Source: Merdimmobilis hominis
GTDB lineage: Bacteria; Bacillota; Clostridia; Oscillospirales; Ruminococcaceae
Length of the DNA: 64,000 bases
Assembly: GCF_900104615.1 (NCBI RefSeq)
Contig: NZ_LT629939.1
Location: 1,349,001 to 1,413,000, forward strand
Direction of reading: 5' to 3'
The notes beneath the pieces were generated by a model, which did no database searches, had not been told where the DNA came from, and worked only from the letters and a program-made list of their open reading frames with translations. The position numbers and the translations under genes are program-made. Shown in pieces: positions 34,304 through 42,914 of the stretch; positions within the stretch are counted from its first letter, which is position 1, and the number at the start of each line of letters is the position of its first letter.

Positions 34304-35707
34304 ATGAACAAATACAAAAAGCTGATAGGGAATACCGTCATTTTTGCCATCGGCAGCTTCAGTTCCAAGCTGCTGGTGTTTTTGCTGATGCCGTTGTACA
34401 CCCGGGTGCTGACCACCTCGGACTATGGGGTGATGGACATTATTGTCAACACCTCCAACCTGCTGATCCCCATTGTGATGGTCAGCATCAACGAGGGGAT
34501 CATCCGCTTCGGCTTGGACCGGTCGGTCCGCAAGAGCGACGTCCTCTCCACCGGGCTGGGGGTGTGCCTGGCGGGGTTTCTTGTCTTTGGCCTGTTTATC
34601 CCTTTGATGAAGTGGGTGGAGTTCATCTCCAGCTATACCATGCTGATCTATGCCTATGTGCTGGCGGGCTGCCTCAAATCGGTGGTGTCCCAGTTTGTGC
34701 GGGCCATCGGCTATGTGAAGCTCTACGCCTTCGACGGCATCCTCTCCACCTTCACCACCGTGGTGTTCAACATCCTGCTTCTGGTGGTCTTTAAATGGGG
34801 AATCAACGGCTATGTGCTGTCCACCGTCCTCTCCAATGTGCTGTCGGTGCTGTTCCTCTTCTGGATTGCCAATCTGAAAAAGTTCGTCAAGCCCCGGCAG
34901 GTCTCCCCCGCCATTGCCAAGGCGATGCTGGTCTACTCCCTGCCCTTGATCCCCACCACCATCTTTTGGTGGATCACCAACGTCTCCGGCCGGTACATGG
35001 TCACCTACTTCTTAGGGGAGAGCGCCAACGGCCTTTTCTCGGTGGCTTACAAAATCCCCACGGTGATCACCATGATCTCGGGCATCTTCTCCCAGGCGTG
35101 GCAGATCTCCGCCGTCACCGAGGCAGATGACCCGGGTCAGTCCCGGTTTTACTCCGACATCTTTTCCAGCTATCAGACGGTGGTTTTCATGTGTGCTTCG
35201 GGGGTTTTGCTGCTCATCAAGCCCATCACCGCCATCCTGGTGTCGGAGGCGTTTTACCCCTCCTGGAAGTATGTCCCCTTTTTGGTGCTGTCGGTCATCT
35301 TCTCCTGCTTTGTCACCTTTTTGGGCACTTTTTACATGGTCGCCAAAAAGAACGCCATGGCCCTGGTCACCACCTGCGTGGGCGCTGGGCTCAACCTGGT
35401 GCTCAACTACTTTTTGATCCCTAAATATGGGGTCAATGGGGCGGCCTTCGCCACCTTTGCCTGCTACTTCACTGTGTTTGTGCTGCGTGCGGTGGACACC
35501 CGGAGGATCGTCCGGCTGGACCTGGGGCTGGGCCGCATGGCCCTCAACACCCTGGGGGTGGCCGCACAGGCCCTCTGCCTCCTCTATGAGGTCAAGTTCC
35601 TCTACCCGATCCAGATTGGCATTGTGCTGCTGCTCTGCCTGGTCAACTTAAAATCCATCGGCCGCCTTCTCTTCCAAGCCCTGCGGATGGTGGGAATCCG
35701 CCTGTAG
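34304..35707 (+). CDS. Polysaccharide flippase (MVF/MATE-fold, Wzx-like)
   Basis: This 467-residue protein has about fourteen hydrophobic helices and the flippase N-terminus NTVIFAIGSFSSKLLVFLLM, then PLYTRVLTTSDYGVMDIIV. It should flip lipid-linked glycans across the membrane. No glycosyltransferase genes are adjacent, so its glycan is unknown; SpoVB-like or capsule roles are both possible. GAAAGGTG precedes the ATG. The small exporter gene follows after 41 bases. Confidence 0.87.
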   Translation: MNKYKKLIGNTVIFAIGSFSSKLLVFLLMPLYTRVLTTSDYGVMDIIVNTSNLLIPIVMVSINEGIIRFGLDRSVRKSDVLSTGLGVCLAGFLVFGLFIPLMKWVEFISSYTMLIYAYVLAGCLKSVVSQFVRAIGYVKLYAFDGILSTFTTVVFNILLLVVFKWGINGYVLSTVLSNVLSVLFLFWIANLKKFVKPRQVSPAIAKAMLVYSLPLIPTTIFWWITNVSGRYMVTYFLGESANGLFSVAYKIPTVITMISGIFSQAWQISAVTEADDPGQSRFYSDIFSSYQTVVFMCASGVLLLIKPITAILVSEAFYPSWKYVPFLVLSVIFSCFVTFLGTFYMVAKKNAMALVTTCVGAGLNLVLNYFLIPKYGVNGAAFATFACYFTVFVLRAVDTRRIVRLDLGLGRMALNTLGVAAQALCLLYEVKFLYPIQIGIVLLLCLVNLKSIGRLLFQALRMVGIRL

Positions 35708-35748
35708 AAAACGATGCAAAACCAATTCTGTTTATAAGGAGCACCTGT

Positions 35749-36213
35749 ATGCTGAAGCATCTCCTCTTCCTGTTTGTCCTCTCCATGGTCCCGGTGGTAG
35801 AACTGCGGGGGGCCATCCCCCTGGGCGCCGCCTGGGGCATACCCTTTTGGCTCAACTACCTGGTTTGTGTGCTGGGCAACATCCTGCCGGTGCCGGTGCT
35901 GATCCTCTTTGCCCGGCGGGTGCTGTTCTTCCTGGCCAAACAGCCAAAGATCGGCAAGTACTTCCAAAAGATTATTGACATCGGCCAGAGTAAGATTGAT
36001 AAACTGGGCAACTATGAATACCTGGGCCTCTACTTATTTGTGGCCGTTCCCATGCCGGGCACTGGCGCCTGGACCGGTTCCCTCATCGCCACCCTGCTCC
36101 AGATGCGGCTGTGGAAGGCGTTTTTGGTCATCGCCCTTGGAGTGATGACCAGCGGCATCCTCATGGGCATCGGCTCCTGGGGGATTCTAGGCCTTTTGGG
36201 AATCGGGGGTTAA
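35749..36213 (+). CDS. Small multi-drug export protein (COG2426)
   Basis: This 154-residue, four-helix membrane protein matches the Sm_multidrug_ex family: VVELRGAIPLGAAWGIPFW, NILPVPVLILFAR, and VAVPMPGTGAWTGSLIA are hallmark blocks. The conserved Glu-Leu-Arg-Gly and Pro-Gly-Thr-Gly loops resemble half of a DedA-type re-entrant fold. The family's transport role is weakly supported, so the name should be taken loosely. AAGGAG precedes the ATG, and it probably shares a transcript with the flippase. Confidence 0.87.
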   Translation: MLKHLLFLFVLSMVPVVELRGAIPLGAAWGIPFWLNYLVCVLGNILPVPVLILFARRVLFFLAKQPKIGKYFQKIIDIGQSKIDKLGNYEYLGLYLFVAVPMPGTGAWTGSLIATLLQMRLWKAFLVIALGVMTSGILMGIGSWGILGLLGIGG

Positions 36214-36217
36214 CCGA

Positions 36218-36241
36218 TTTGTGACACTCCATTCACACAAA
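36218..36241. other. Inverted repeat after the small exporter gene
   Basis: TTTGTGA and TCACACAAA form an interrupted palindrome around 8 bases, just after the stop codon and about 55 bases upstream of the next promoter. It could be an operator for the AbrB-like pair. No named regulator fits well. Confidence 0.35.
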
Positions 36242-36296
36242 GTGCGAAATTCTAAAAAACGGCTTGAAATAGCCAAAAGTTTGTGGAAAAAACTAC

Positions 36297-36325
36297 TTGC
36301 GGCCATAAGTTTACCAAGGTATACT
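36297..36325 (+). promoter_or_regulatory. Promoter of the AbrB/zinc-ribbon pair
   Basis: TTGCGG and TATACT are 17 bases apart, leaving a leader of about 155 bases. Confidence 0.65.
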
Positions 36326-36489
36326 AAAAGGGTAATCCAAGGGAGGGCCGCCTCCTAAAGGGGTTTCCGCTTGGGCTATCCCCAAAGGGATAGTAGGCGT
36401 ATGGAATGAACGGGCCGCCATGGAGTGGGTTCTGCGGCATAGATCCGATTTTGTGGAGGCTCTACTGGCAACTGAATGGAGGAACTGTA

Positions 36490-36768
36490 ATGAGCGAATT
36501 GAACATGATGGCTAAAGTCAATGAAAACGGCATTTTAGAGGTTCCCAAAGAAGCCATGGATAAATTGGGCTTGAAAGTCGGCGACAAGGTGAGCATTGTC
36601 GAGCGGTCTGGCCACATCGTCATTGAAAAACACATCGACCACTGCATTTTGTGTGGTTCCACCGAAAACCTGTTGCCGCCGCTGTACTGCGTCTGCGAGG
36701 AATGTGCTGCCAAGATTAAGAGCGGCAGTGCGCTGACCAGCGGTGCCAACCGGATTGATATCTTTTAG
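36490..36768 (+). CDS. AbrB-like DNA-binding domain fused to a zinc-ribbon motif, paralog 1
   Basis: This 92-residue protein has a SpoVT/AbrB swapped-hairpin domain at residues 8-48 (MAKVNENGILEVPKEAMDKL then GDKVSIVERSGHIVI). A Cys cluster follows (Cys52-x2-Cys55, then Cys67-x-Cys69-x2-Cys72), a likely zinc knuckle. The ATG at 36490 has GGAGGAAC upstream. The downstream gene encodes a near copy. AbrB-type domains bind DNA as dimers or tetramers, often as transition-state regulators or antitoxins; no toxin gene is next to this one. Confidence 0.8.
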   Translation: MSELNMMAKVNENGILEVPKEAMDKLGLKVGDKVSIVERSGHIVIEKHIDHCILCGSTENLLPPLYCVCEECAAKIKSGSALTSGANRIDIF

Positions 36769-36870
36769 CAACTGGACTGTAAGGGAAAAACCCATCGAGT
36801 ACAGGGAACCGCAGCAGGACAAAAGGCTTAGGCACATGGTTCCCACAGGCAGCTGAATGGAGGAACTGTC

Positions 36871-37137
36871 ATGAGCGAATTGAGCAGGATGGCAAAGGTC
36901 AACGAAAACGGCGTTTTGGAAGTGCCAAAAGAGGTTATGGACAAATTGGGCTTGAAAGCCGGCGACAACGTGAGCGTCGTCGAGCGGTCTGGCCACATTG
37001 TCATTGAGAAGCACATCGACCACTGCGTGCTGTGCGGCTCCACCGAAAACTTGGTGCCCCCGCTGTACTGTGTCTGTGACAAGTGCATGGCCAAGATCAA
37101 AGACGGCCGTCTCATGACCACTGGTATGGATTTCTAA
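36871..37137 (+). CDS. AbrB-like DNA-binding domain fused to a zinc-ribbon motif, paralog 2
   Basis: This 88-residue protein matches paralog 1 at 61 of the first 72 positions by eye, including all five cysteines (52, 55, 67, 69, 72), and then diverges at the C-terminus. The last 18 bases before the start codons are also nearly the same (CTGAATGGAGGAACTGT), so the duplication includes the ribosome site. The two proteins probably form homo- or heterodimers. A strong palindromic terminator follows. Confidence 0.8.
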   Translation: MSELSRMAKVNENGVLEVPKEVMDKLGLKAGDNVSVVERSGHIVIEKHIDHCVLCGSTENLVPPLYCVCDKCMAKIKDGRLMTTGMDF

Positions 37138-37157
37138 CCCATCGCCAAGGGAAAGCG

Positions 37158-37191
37158 AAAAAGCCCCGGTCCCATGGGACCGGGGCTTTTT
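37158..37191 (+). terminator. Intrinsic terminator of the AbrB-like pair
   Basis: A perfect 34-base palindrome (AAAAAGCCCCGGTCCCA plus its complement) ends in TTTTT. Confidence 0.88.
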
Positions 37192-37353
37192 GCCGTCTGC
37201 TCTTATTAGACAGAATAGCCAAATCGAGAAAGAATTCTCCGGCGGCAGGCGGCAAAAAAGTGAAATGACGCAGGAGAACTAAAGAGATTGGGGCCAAAAT
37301 CAAGAGAAATTGGAAGATCGGCGGCATTAAATTAAAAAATTGGGAAAAACCTA

Positions 37354-37382
37354 TTGACAGAACCCGTCCCGTTTACTATAAT
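37354..37382 (+). promoter_or_regulatory. Consensus sigma-A promoter of rplM-rpsI
   Basis: Perfect TTGACA and TATAAT with a 17-base spacer, about 160 bases before rplM. Confidence 0.92.
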
Positions 37383-37389
37383 AAGTCTT

Positions 37390-37530
37390 GCTGATCTAAG
37401 CCATGCTGCGCTTTTTTGCGGGAATTTCCCTGACAAAAGCAAGTGTGGAGCATCCATCCCATGCCTTCCTGGCCCTGCGGCTTAGGATGCCGCAAGGGCA
37501 TGGTTTCGATATGTGATCAAAAGAATTAGG
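37390..37530 (+). promoter_or_regulatory. Probable L13-type ribosomal protein leader
   Basis: The 5' leader between promoter and rplM has complementary GC segments, such as CATGCTGCGC, CCATGCCTTCCTGGCCCTGCGG and CCGCAAGGGCATGG, that can form a compact structure. Firmicute rplM leaders are known autoregulatory RNAs; I infer the same role from position and structure, without a model match. Confidence 0.4.
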
Positions 37531-37540
37531 AGGTAAGACT

Positions 37541-37969
37541 ATGTCCACTTTTATGCCTAAGGCACAAGAGATTAGCCGTAAATGGTATATTCTCGACGCA
37601 GCTGATAAGCCGCTTGGCCACACCGCAGCGACTGCTGCCATGATCCTGCGCGGCAAACACAAAACCACCTTTGCCCCTCACGTTGACTGCGGTGACCATG
37701 TGATCATCCTCAACGCCAGCAAAGCGGTTCTGACCGGTAAAAAACTGGAGCAGAAGGTGTACCGTCATCATTCCGGTTGGGTTGGCGGCCTGAAGGAGGT
37801 CAAATACTCCAAACTGATGGCTGAGAACCCCGAAAAAGCCATGATGCTGGCTGTCAAAGGCATGCTGCCTGACACCACCATCGGCCGCAAAGCTCTGACC
37901 AGATGCAAAATCTACAGAGACGCCACCCACAACCAGCAGGCTCAGAAACCTGAGGCCTGGACCCTGTAA
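37541..37969 (+). CDS. rplM: 50S ribosomal protein L13
   Basis: This 142-residue protein matches L13 over its full length: [58 protein letters not shown] and [24 protein letters not shown] precedes the ATG. It is followed after 20 bases by rpsI in the universal L13-S9 order. It assembles early into the large ribosomal subunit. Confidence 0.97.
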   Translation: MSTFMPKAQEISRKWYILDAADKPLGHTAATAAMILRGKHKTTFAPHVDCGDHVIILNASKAVLTGKKLEQKVYRHHSGWVGGLKEVKYSKLMAENPEKAMMLAVKGMLPDTTIGRKALTRCKIYRDATHNQQAQKPEAWTL

Positions 37970-37989
37970 CCGGAAGGAGGACAAATTTG

Positions 37990-38388
37990 ATGTACGATTC
38001 CAAACCTTATTTCTACGGAACTGGTAGAAGAAAGAATTCCGTTGCCCGTGTCCGTGTTTACCCCGGCACCGGCGCGATCACCATCAATGGCCGCGATATT
38101 GACAATTACTTTGGCCTGGAGACTTTGAAGCTCATCGTCCGCCAGCCCCTGGAGCTGATTGAAGCCACTGGCCGCTTTGATGTCATCTGCACCGTTGCAG
38201 GCGGCGGCGTTACCGGCCAGGCTGGTGCCATCCGTCACGGTCTTGCCAGAGCTCTGCTGCAGCAGGATGAGAACAACCGCCCCATCCTGAAAAAAGCCGG
38301 CTTCCTGACCCGTGACCCCAGAATGAAGGAGAGAAAGAAGTACGGCCTCAAAGCCGCACGTCGCGCTCCTCAGTTCTCCAAGAGATAG
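37990..38388 (+). CDS. rpsI: 30S ribosomal protein S9
   Basis: This 132-residue protein matches S9: [51 protein letters not shown] and the basic C-terminal tail ending APQFSKR, which reaches the P-site tRNA. The ATG at 37990 is chosen over the TTG directly before it; GGAAGGAGG lies upstream. A terminator follows the stop. Confidence 0.97.
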   Translation: MYDSKPYFYGTGRRKNSVARVRVYPGTGAITINGRDIDNYFGLETLKLIVRQPLELIEATGRFDVICTVAGGGVTGQAGAIRHGLARALLQQDENNRPILKKAGFLTRDPRMKERKKYGLKAARRAPQFSKR

Positions 38389-38408
38389 TTTTATCCTTCC
38401 TGCCAATC

Positions 38409-38434
38409 AGTCCGCTCCAGCAATGGGGCGGACT
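38409..38434 (+). terminator. Intrinsic terminator of rplM-rpsI
   Basis: AGTCCGCTCC pairs with GGGGCGGACT (one G-U) and is followed by TTTTTG. Confidence 0.87.
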
Positions 38435-38922
38435 TTTTGCATATATCCCCTGTCCCCCCTGTGGGGAAAAAGGGTCTTTTGGGTATTTTCACAACAAAAA
38501 GGCATCTCCCGGCGGGCGGCACAATGGGAGGCTTCCAAATGCGGAAGGTGGAAAAGTGGGGCCAAAAAGAGGGAAAGGTGTTGTTTTTTCCCACGGATAT
38601 GCCGAAAACGGACGCTGTTTACTCAAAAAGTGGAGGACATAAGGGGAACGACAATTCATGGAACTGGTGAAAATGAATTTTTGCTGCAAAGGAAATGCAT
38701 GGAAAATTTCACAAACTATTTATGTATTTACAATAAAACAGAAAGGATATTAAATAGTAAAACTGTTTAAAATAAACAGATACAGAAACTTCTTAAAATT
38801 TTGTTCATTTTCCACAGAAAGACAACGGATTTTTCCGGCGATAATTTGTCAGGTGGTGGAAATTCACCCGGAAAAACCCGAAAAAAGGGCATGAGAAAGC
38901 CTCTTTTCGTCGACCTAAAAAC
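38435..38922. other. Gene-free stretch upstream of the G5/3D gene
   Basis: About 490 bases without a credible gene. The right half is AT-rich and includes a small inverted repeat CTGTTTAAAATAAACAG at 38763-38779. I recognise no RNA family in it. Confidence 0.45.
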
Positions 38923-38951
38923 TTGACAGCGGATAGACCACTGCATATAAT
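38923..38951 (+). promoter_or_regulatory. Consensus sigma-A promoter of the G5/3D gene
   Basis: Perfect TTGACA and TATAAT separated by 17 bases, about 80 bases before the start codon. Confidence 0.9.
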
Positions 38952-39032
38952 GGCAACTAATCTGGTAAAAATAAGACTGGCGGGCTTGTCCCAAGCCTTG
39001 CAAGAATTTGATTTACCATGAAGGAGAAGTGT

Positions 39033-40073
39033 ATGGATAAGGTTGCCAATTGGGTGATCGTGCTGCTGCGCAAGCTGAAAAGCAGAACTTTTGCAGCAGT
39101 TCTTCTGACCCTATCGCTGGCGCTGACCGTGATTCAGCTCACCGTCCTCACCCGCGCAGTGTATATCCGCGATGGAGAGGAAACCATTTTGAAATTTACC
39201 ATCCGCCAGGACGCCGATGATATCCTTGAAGAGAACGGCATCGCCACCATGGCCTGTGATATTGTCGACTTTGACGGGTTCCACGGCCGGGTAGGGGAAA
39301 TCAGCATCACCCGAGCTTTCCCAGTGGAGATCACCGCGGACGGTTCCACCCAAACGGTGATGGTCACCGGTGGCACAGTGGGCGATGCCATGGATCAGGT
39401 GGGTCTTTCCATCGATTCGGATGACCTCATCAACTACCGGCCGGGCAAACCGGTGGAGGAAGGGGACCGGATCGTCATCCAGCGGGTAGAATACACCACT
39501 GTCACCGAGGAGAGCGACATCCCCTATGAAACCATCACCAAAAGCACCAGCCTGATCCCCAACGGGCGCACCCGGGTGCTGACCCGGGGGGAGAACGGCC
39601 ATAAGGTCACCACCTATATTGATATGTCCATCGATGGGGTGCCTCAAGAGCGGGAGCTTGTGGGGGAGAATATCACCAAGCGCCCAGTCACCGAAGAGAT
39701 CCTAGTGGGGGACAATTCCCCAATATCTCCCTTGCAGTTTGGCACCGTGGGGGCAAACGGCGTGCCCACCAATTACCGCACGGTTCTCACCGGCCAGCGG
39801 GCCACCGGCTACAGTGCCAAGCGGGGTGCCTGGGGGGCCAGCGGCATGCGGCTTTCCCCTGGATATGTGGCCACCAACCCCAATGAGATTCCCTATGGCA
39901 CCAAAATGTACATCGCCAGCCCAGACGGCAGCTTTGTCTATGGGTATGCCATTGCGGCGGACACAGGAACCGGCCTTATGCAGGACGTCATCGATGTGGA
40001 CTTGTTCTATGACACCTATACCGAGAGCTGCCTGAGCAGCCACCGCATCGTCAATATTTATATTTTGGATTAA
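39033..40073 (+). CDS. YabE-like cell-wall protein with DUF348, G5 and 3D domains
   Basis: This 346-residue protein has a membrane anchor or signal helix at about 16-42 and two DUF348 repeats (about 45-90 and 95-140). A G5 domain follows at about 148-225 (TVTEESDIPYETITKSTSLI, TRGENGHKVTTYIDMSIDG), then a C-terminal 3D domain at about 262-346 (RATGYSAKRGAWGASGM, AADTGTG, VIDVDLFYDTY). The layout matches YabE/Rpf-like proteins, where 3D is a lytic-transglycosylase-like fold acting on peptidoglycan during growth or spore outgrowth. The start at 39033 has AAGGAG 6 bases upstream. It is transcribed alone. Confidence 0.88.
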   Translation: MDKVANWVIVLLRKLKSRTFAAVLLTLSLALTVIQLTVLTRAVYIRDGEETILKFTIRQDADDILEENGIATMACDIVDFDGFHGRVGEISITRAFPVEITADGSTQTVMVTGGTVGDAMDQVGLSIDSDDLINYRPGKPVEEGDRIVIQRVEYTTVTEESDIPYETITKSTSLIPNGRTRVLTRGENGHKVTTYIDMSIDGVPQERELVGENITKRPVTEEILVGDNSPISPLQFGTVGANGVPTNYRTVLTGQRATGYSAKRGAWGASGMRLSPGYVATNPNEIPYGTKMYIASPDGSFVYGYAIAADTGTGLMQDVIDVDLFYDTYTESCLSSHRIVNIYILD

Positions 40074-40094
40074 GGGGAAATCCCTGAGAAAAGG

Positions 40095-40124
40095 AACAGG
40101 ATGGAGCAGCTTCTCCATCCTGTT
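40095..40124 (+). terminator. Intrinsic terminator of the G5/3D gene
   Basis: AACAGGATGGAG/CTCCATCCTGTT stem with a 6-base loop and TTTGTTTG after it. Confidence 0.87.
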
Positions 40125-40261
40125 TTTGTTTGCAGTTAGAGGCGGATTTCTGGGAGAATTTGGAGATGGAGGAAACAATCCCGCAATGCAGTAAACTTTG
40201 CCAGGAGCAACACTTAATCTATGACAGAGCTTCCAAATCGAGGGGTAACAGCGCCCCAAAA

Positions 40262-40291
40262 TTGGAAACTATCCTGGGTTTATGTTACAAT
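40262..40291 (+). promoter_or_regulatory. Possible promoter of the Ser-rich surface protein gene
   Basis: TTGGAA and TACAAT are 18 bases apart. The remainder of 40125-40499 contains no other gene that I can support. Confidence 0.45.
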
Positions 40292-40499
40292 GATTTCAGA
40301 GAGATCATCTTGACAGGCAGAGGTGTTGCCGTCATGGCGGGAATTTTCTTTGCCCGCCATGCGGCCCCCGCTATGAGGGCGTCGGCCCCGGTCCAGGGAA
40401 TCGCGGCCTGGATGCGGCACACCGCACGCAACAATGGGGGGAAACCGGTTCCGTGGGAGGGACGGGGAACCTCAGAATCCCTGTGAAGGAGGGAACAAT

Positions 40500-42830
40500 A
40501 TGAGTGAGATGGATAAAAACAAAAACAGTTTGCTCATGGTGATTATCACCTTGCTGGTTATCACCATCATCTTGTTGGTGGCGGTGATCGGCATGATGTT
40601 TGCCCGGAACAATGGCGACCAGCCAGTGTCGGGGAACCTGCCGACCAGCAGCCAGGAGGAGAGTTCCTCCAGTGAACCGGAGGAAAGCGACCCGGAGGAA
40701 GAGGAAGAATCCTCCTCGTCCTCTACCGTCAGTTCCTCCCGGCCGGTGAGCGGAGGGAGCACCACGCCGGTGAGCCGGCCCACTTATCCCACGCCCCCAT
40801 CCTCCGCCCCCAGCAGTTCCAGCCAAGCCCCAGCACAGACGGTGCAGAACAAGCTGACCTACAACTCCAAGGGCACCTATGACGATTCTCAGATCTGCAA
40901 ATCCCTCTCCATCGGCGCCAGCGGCGTCACCGTCAAAAACAAGACGGTCAAAGGGGATTTGACCATCCAAAGCGGAGTGGGCAAAAGCGGGACCGTCAAG
41001 CTGGAAAATGTGATCGTAGAAGGGAAACTCTATGTCTACGGCGGCGGGGAGATCGAACTGAAAGATGTGGTCGCCCCCAATATGACGGTGCAGCGCAGTT
41101 CCGATGGGTTCCACATCACGGCGACAGGCAATACCAAAATCAACAATACAGTCCTCAAAGCCCATGCCACCCTGGAAGAAAAAAGGTTGGCGGATGACGC
41201 GGAGGGCTTTATGCGGGTGACTTTGATGGAGTCCACCCAGATTTGGTACGAAGTCTCCATCAAAAATGCCGTGCTGACCGAGATTGCAGTTTATAGTCCC
41301 GCCAACATCAACCTGTCCAGCAACACCAAGGTGGGGACGGTTGTGGCGGCGGCCAATGTCCACTTTACCGGCAAAGGCCAGATCGGCACTTTGCAGGTGA
41401 AGGCGGACCGGGTTTCCTACTCGGTGAAACCCAAGAAAATCCAGGTAAAAGGGGACTATGAAGAACCCAAACTGGGAGGCTATCCCATCGGCACACCAGA
41501 ACCCGATGAAGGGGGAGGCGGCGGAAGCCATAAGCCCAGCAGTTCCAGTTCCTCCAGCTCCAGCAGCACCCCCACACCGGTGAAGACACCGGTGGCGATG
41601 CCTTCTGCCAGTGTGCCGGAGGCAAAATTGAAGAACGACAACAGCGCGGAGGCAGAAAGCTGGACCTTTTCTTTCTCCATGTCCAATACAACGGGAGTGA
41701 CCGGTTATGTGGTTACTCCCATTGTGGATGGCGCCCTGCTGACCGATAAGGCAAAAACACTTGGCGTCGGGGATCGGAGCGCGGTGTTTACCTCCAGCGA
41801 AATCAATCCACAAAATACCATTGCCTACCAGGTGGTGGCCAAAGGCGACAGCGCTCAGAACCGCACCGACTCTGCACCGGGCACAAGCGCCACCTATCAG
41901 GTGACTTTGCGGCTGTCTTATGACGGCGGTACCCAAAAGATCACCGCCCACAAAGGCCAGCTGGCTGGCAGCGGGACGTTGACGGTGAACCAGCACCGCA
42001 GCGACGGCTCAAAAACAAGCTATGAGCTGGCTGTTTTAGAGGATGGTTCCGCGGTGGTTGCCAGCAGCGATGGTGTTGCCAAGCCCCTTACCCCCAGCGC
42101 CTATGTGCAGCTGGTGTATGGAAGCCATCAATCGCCACGCTATATCCTCCCCGATTGGAAGGTGCCGCAGCCCGCTAAGGTTAGCGCCCCCATTGATGTC
42201 AAGCTATCAGCCATTCCCTTGGATGCCGATGGGAATATTGACACTAAGAAAGATGCCCAGTTGACCATTACCCCGCCCAGTGATATTACAGGGATTGCCA
42301 GCTATCAGGTGACTGTTGTAAGCGGTGGCTCGCCCTTGAGCCCAACGTATACCATCGCAGCCGGCAGTACGACCTGCAATATTCCACTGTCTGTGCTGAA
42401 TGGGGTGGATACCTTTAGTATTTCGGTGCTCTCCAGAGGCGATGGAAACCTGAACCTGGACAGCGACCCAATTTCCACCCAAACATGGGATTTACGGCTG
42501 AAATTTGGGTATGATTCTGTTGCTAAGTGTATTAAAGCTGTTTGGAGTGGGATGAATACCCCTGCCCAATTGACAGTCACCGAAGATAAGGCGGATGCCC
42601 CTGGCCTTTATACGTTTAATTCTTTAAGTGAAAGTTTTGTAGAGCTCAAATGGGACAATACCGCCCTGGATTTGGGCGGCAAAACATGGCGGCTGACATT
42701 GACCGATGCAGCCGGATCCCACAATTCTCCCTGGTATACCTTGCCGGCAGAGTGGGTGGTGGATACTGCCAGCTCAACTTCCCCGGAAGAGGTTCCTTCT
42801 TCGCAGGGTTCTTCTTCCAGTGAAGAATAG
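40500..42830 (+). CDS. Membrane-anchored Ser-rich surface protein with a pectin-lyase-like repeat domain
   Basis: This 776-residue protein has one N-terminal transmembrane helix (about 10-34) and a low-complexity Ser/Glu/Pro linker (about 48-115). A beta-strand-repeat domain follows (about 118-320, with KTVKGDLTIQSGVG and GKLYVYGGGEIELKDVV), then a second Ser linker near 350 and three or so fibronectin-like modules to the end. The beta-repeat resembles parallel-helix segments of surface and S-layer proteins. A related domain is in the protein at 47788-48465. Part of the C-terminal region (about 42190-42680) is visibly more AT-rich. No enzymatic motif is seen; an envelope or adhesion role is inferred. 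Confidence 0.75.
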   Translation: MSEMDKNKNSLLMVIITLLVITIILLVAVIGMMFARNNGDQPVSGNLPTSSQEESSSSEPEESDPEEEEESSSSSTVSSSRPVSGGSTTPVSRPTYPTPPSSAPSSSSQAPAQTVQNKLTYNSKGTYDDSQICKSLSIGASGVTVKNKTVKGDLTIQSGVGKSGTVKLENVIVEGKLYVYGGGEIELKDVVAPNMTVQRSSDGFHITATGNTKINNTVLKAHATLEEKRLADDAEGFMRVTLMESTQIWYEVSIKNAVLTEIAVYSPANINLSSNTKVGTVVAAANVHFTGKGQIGTLQVKADRVSYSVKPKKIQVKGDYEEPKLGGYPIGTPEPDEGGGGGSHKPSSSSSSSSSSTPTPVKTPVAMPSASVPEAKLKNDNSAEAESWTFSFSMSNTTGVTGYVVTPIVDGALLTDKAKTLGVGDRSAVFTSSEINPQNTIAYQVVAKGDSAQNRTDSAPGTSATYQVTLRLSYDGGTQKITAHKGQLAGSGTLTVNQHRSDGSKTSYELAVLEDGSAVVASSDGVAKPLTPSAYVQLVYGSHQSPRYILPDWKVPQPAKVSAPIDVKLSAIPLDADGNIDTKKDAQLTITPPSDITGIASYQVTVVSGGSPLSPTYTIAAGSTTCNIPLSVLNGVDTFSISVLSRGDGNLNLDSDPISTQTWDLRLKFGYDSVAKCIKAVWSGMNTPAQLTVTEDKADAPGLYTFNSLSESFVELKWDNTALDLGGKTWRLTLTDAAGSHNSPWYTLPAEWVVDTASSTSPEEVPSSQGSSSSEE

Positions 42831-42866
42831 CCTATGGGTGAACCGGTTGAATATAGGATGAATCGC

Positions 42867-42900
42867 AAACCACCCCGGAGGCATGCCTCCGGGGTGGTTT
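42867..42900. terminator. Bidirectional palindromic terminator
   Basis: A perfect 34-base palindrome (AAACCACCCCGGAGGCA plus its complement) lies between the convergent surface-protein and enolase genes. Confidence 0.87.
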
Positions 42901-42914
42901 GTTATCCCATAAGT

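Noticed and set aside
36490-37137. AbrB-like pair as a toxin-antitoxin module
   Set aside because: No toxin-like gene lies on either side; the pair ends in a strong terminator and is followed by rplM.
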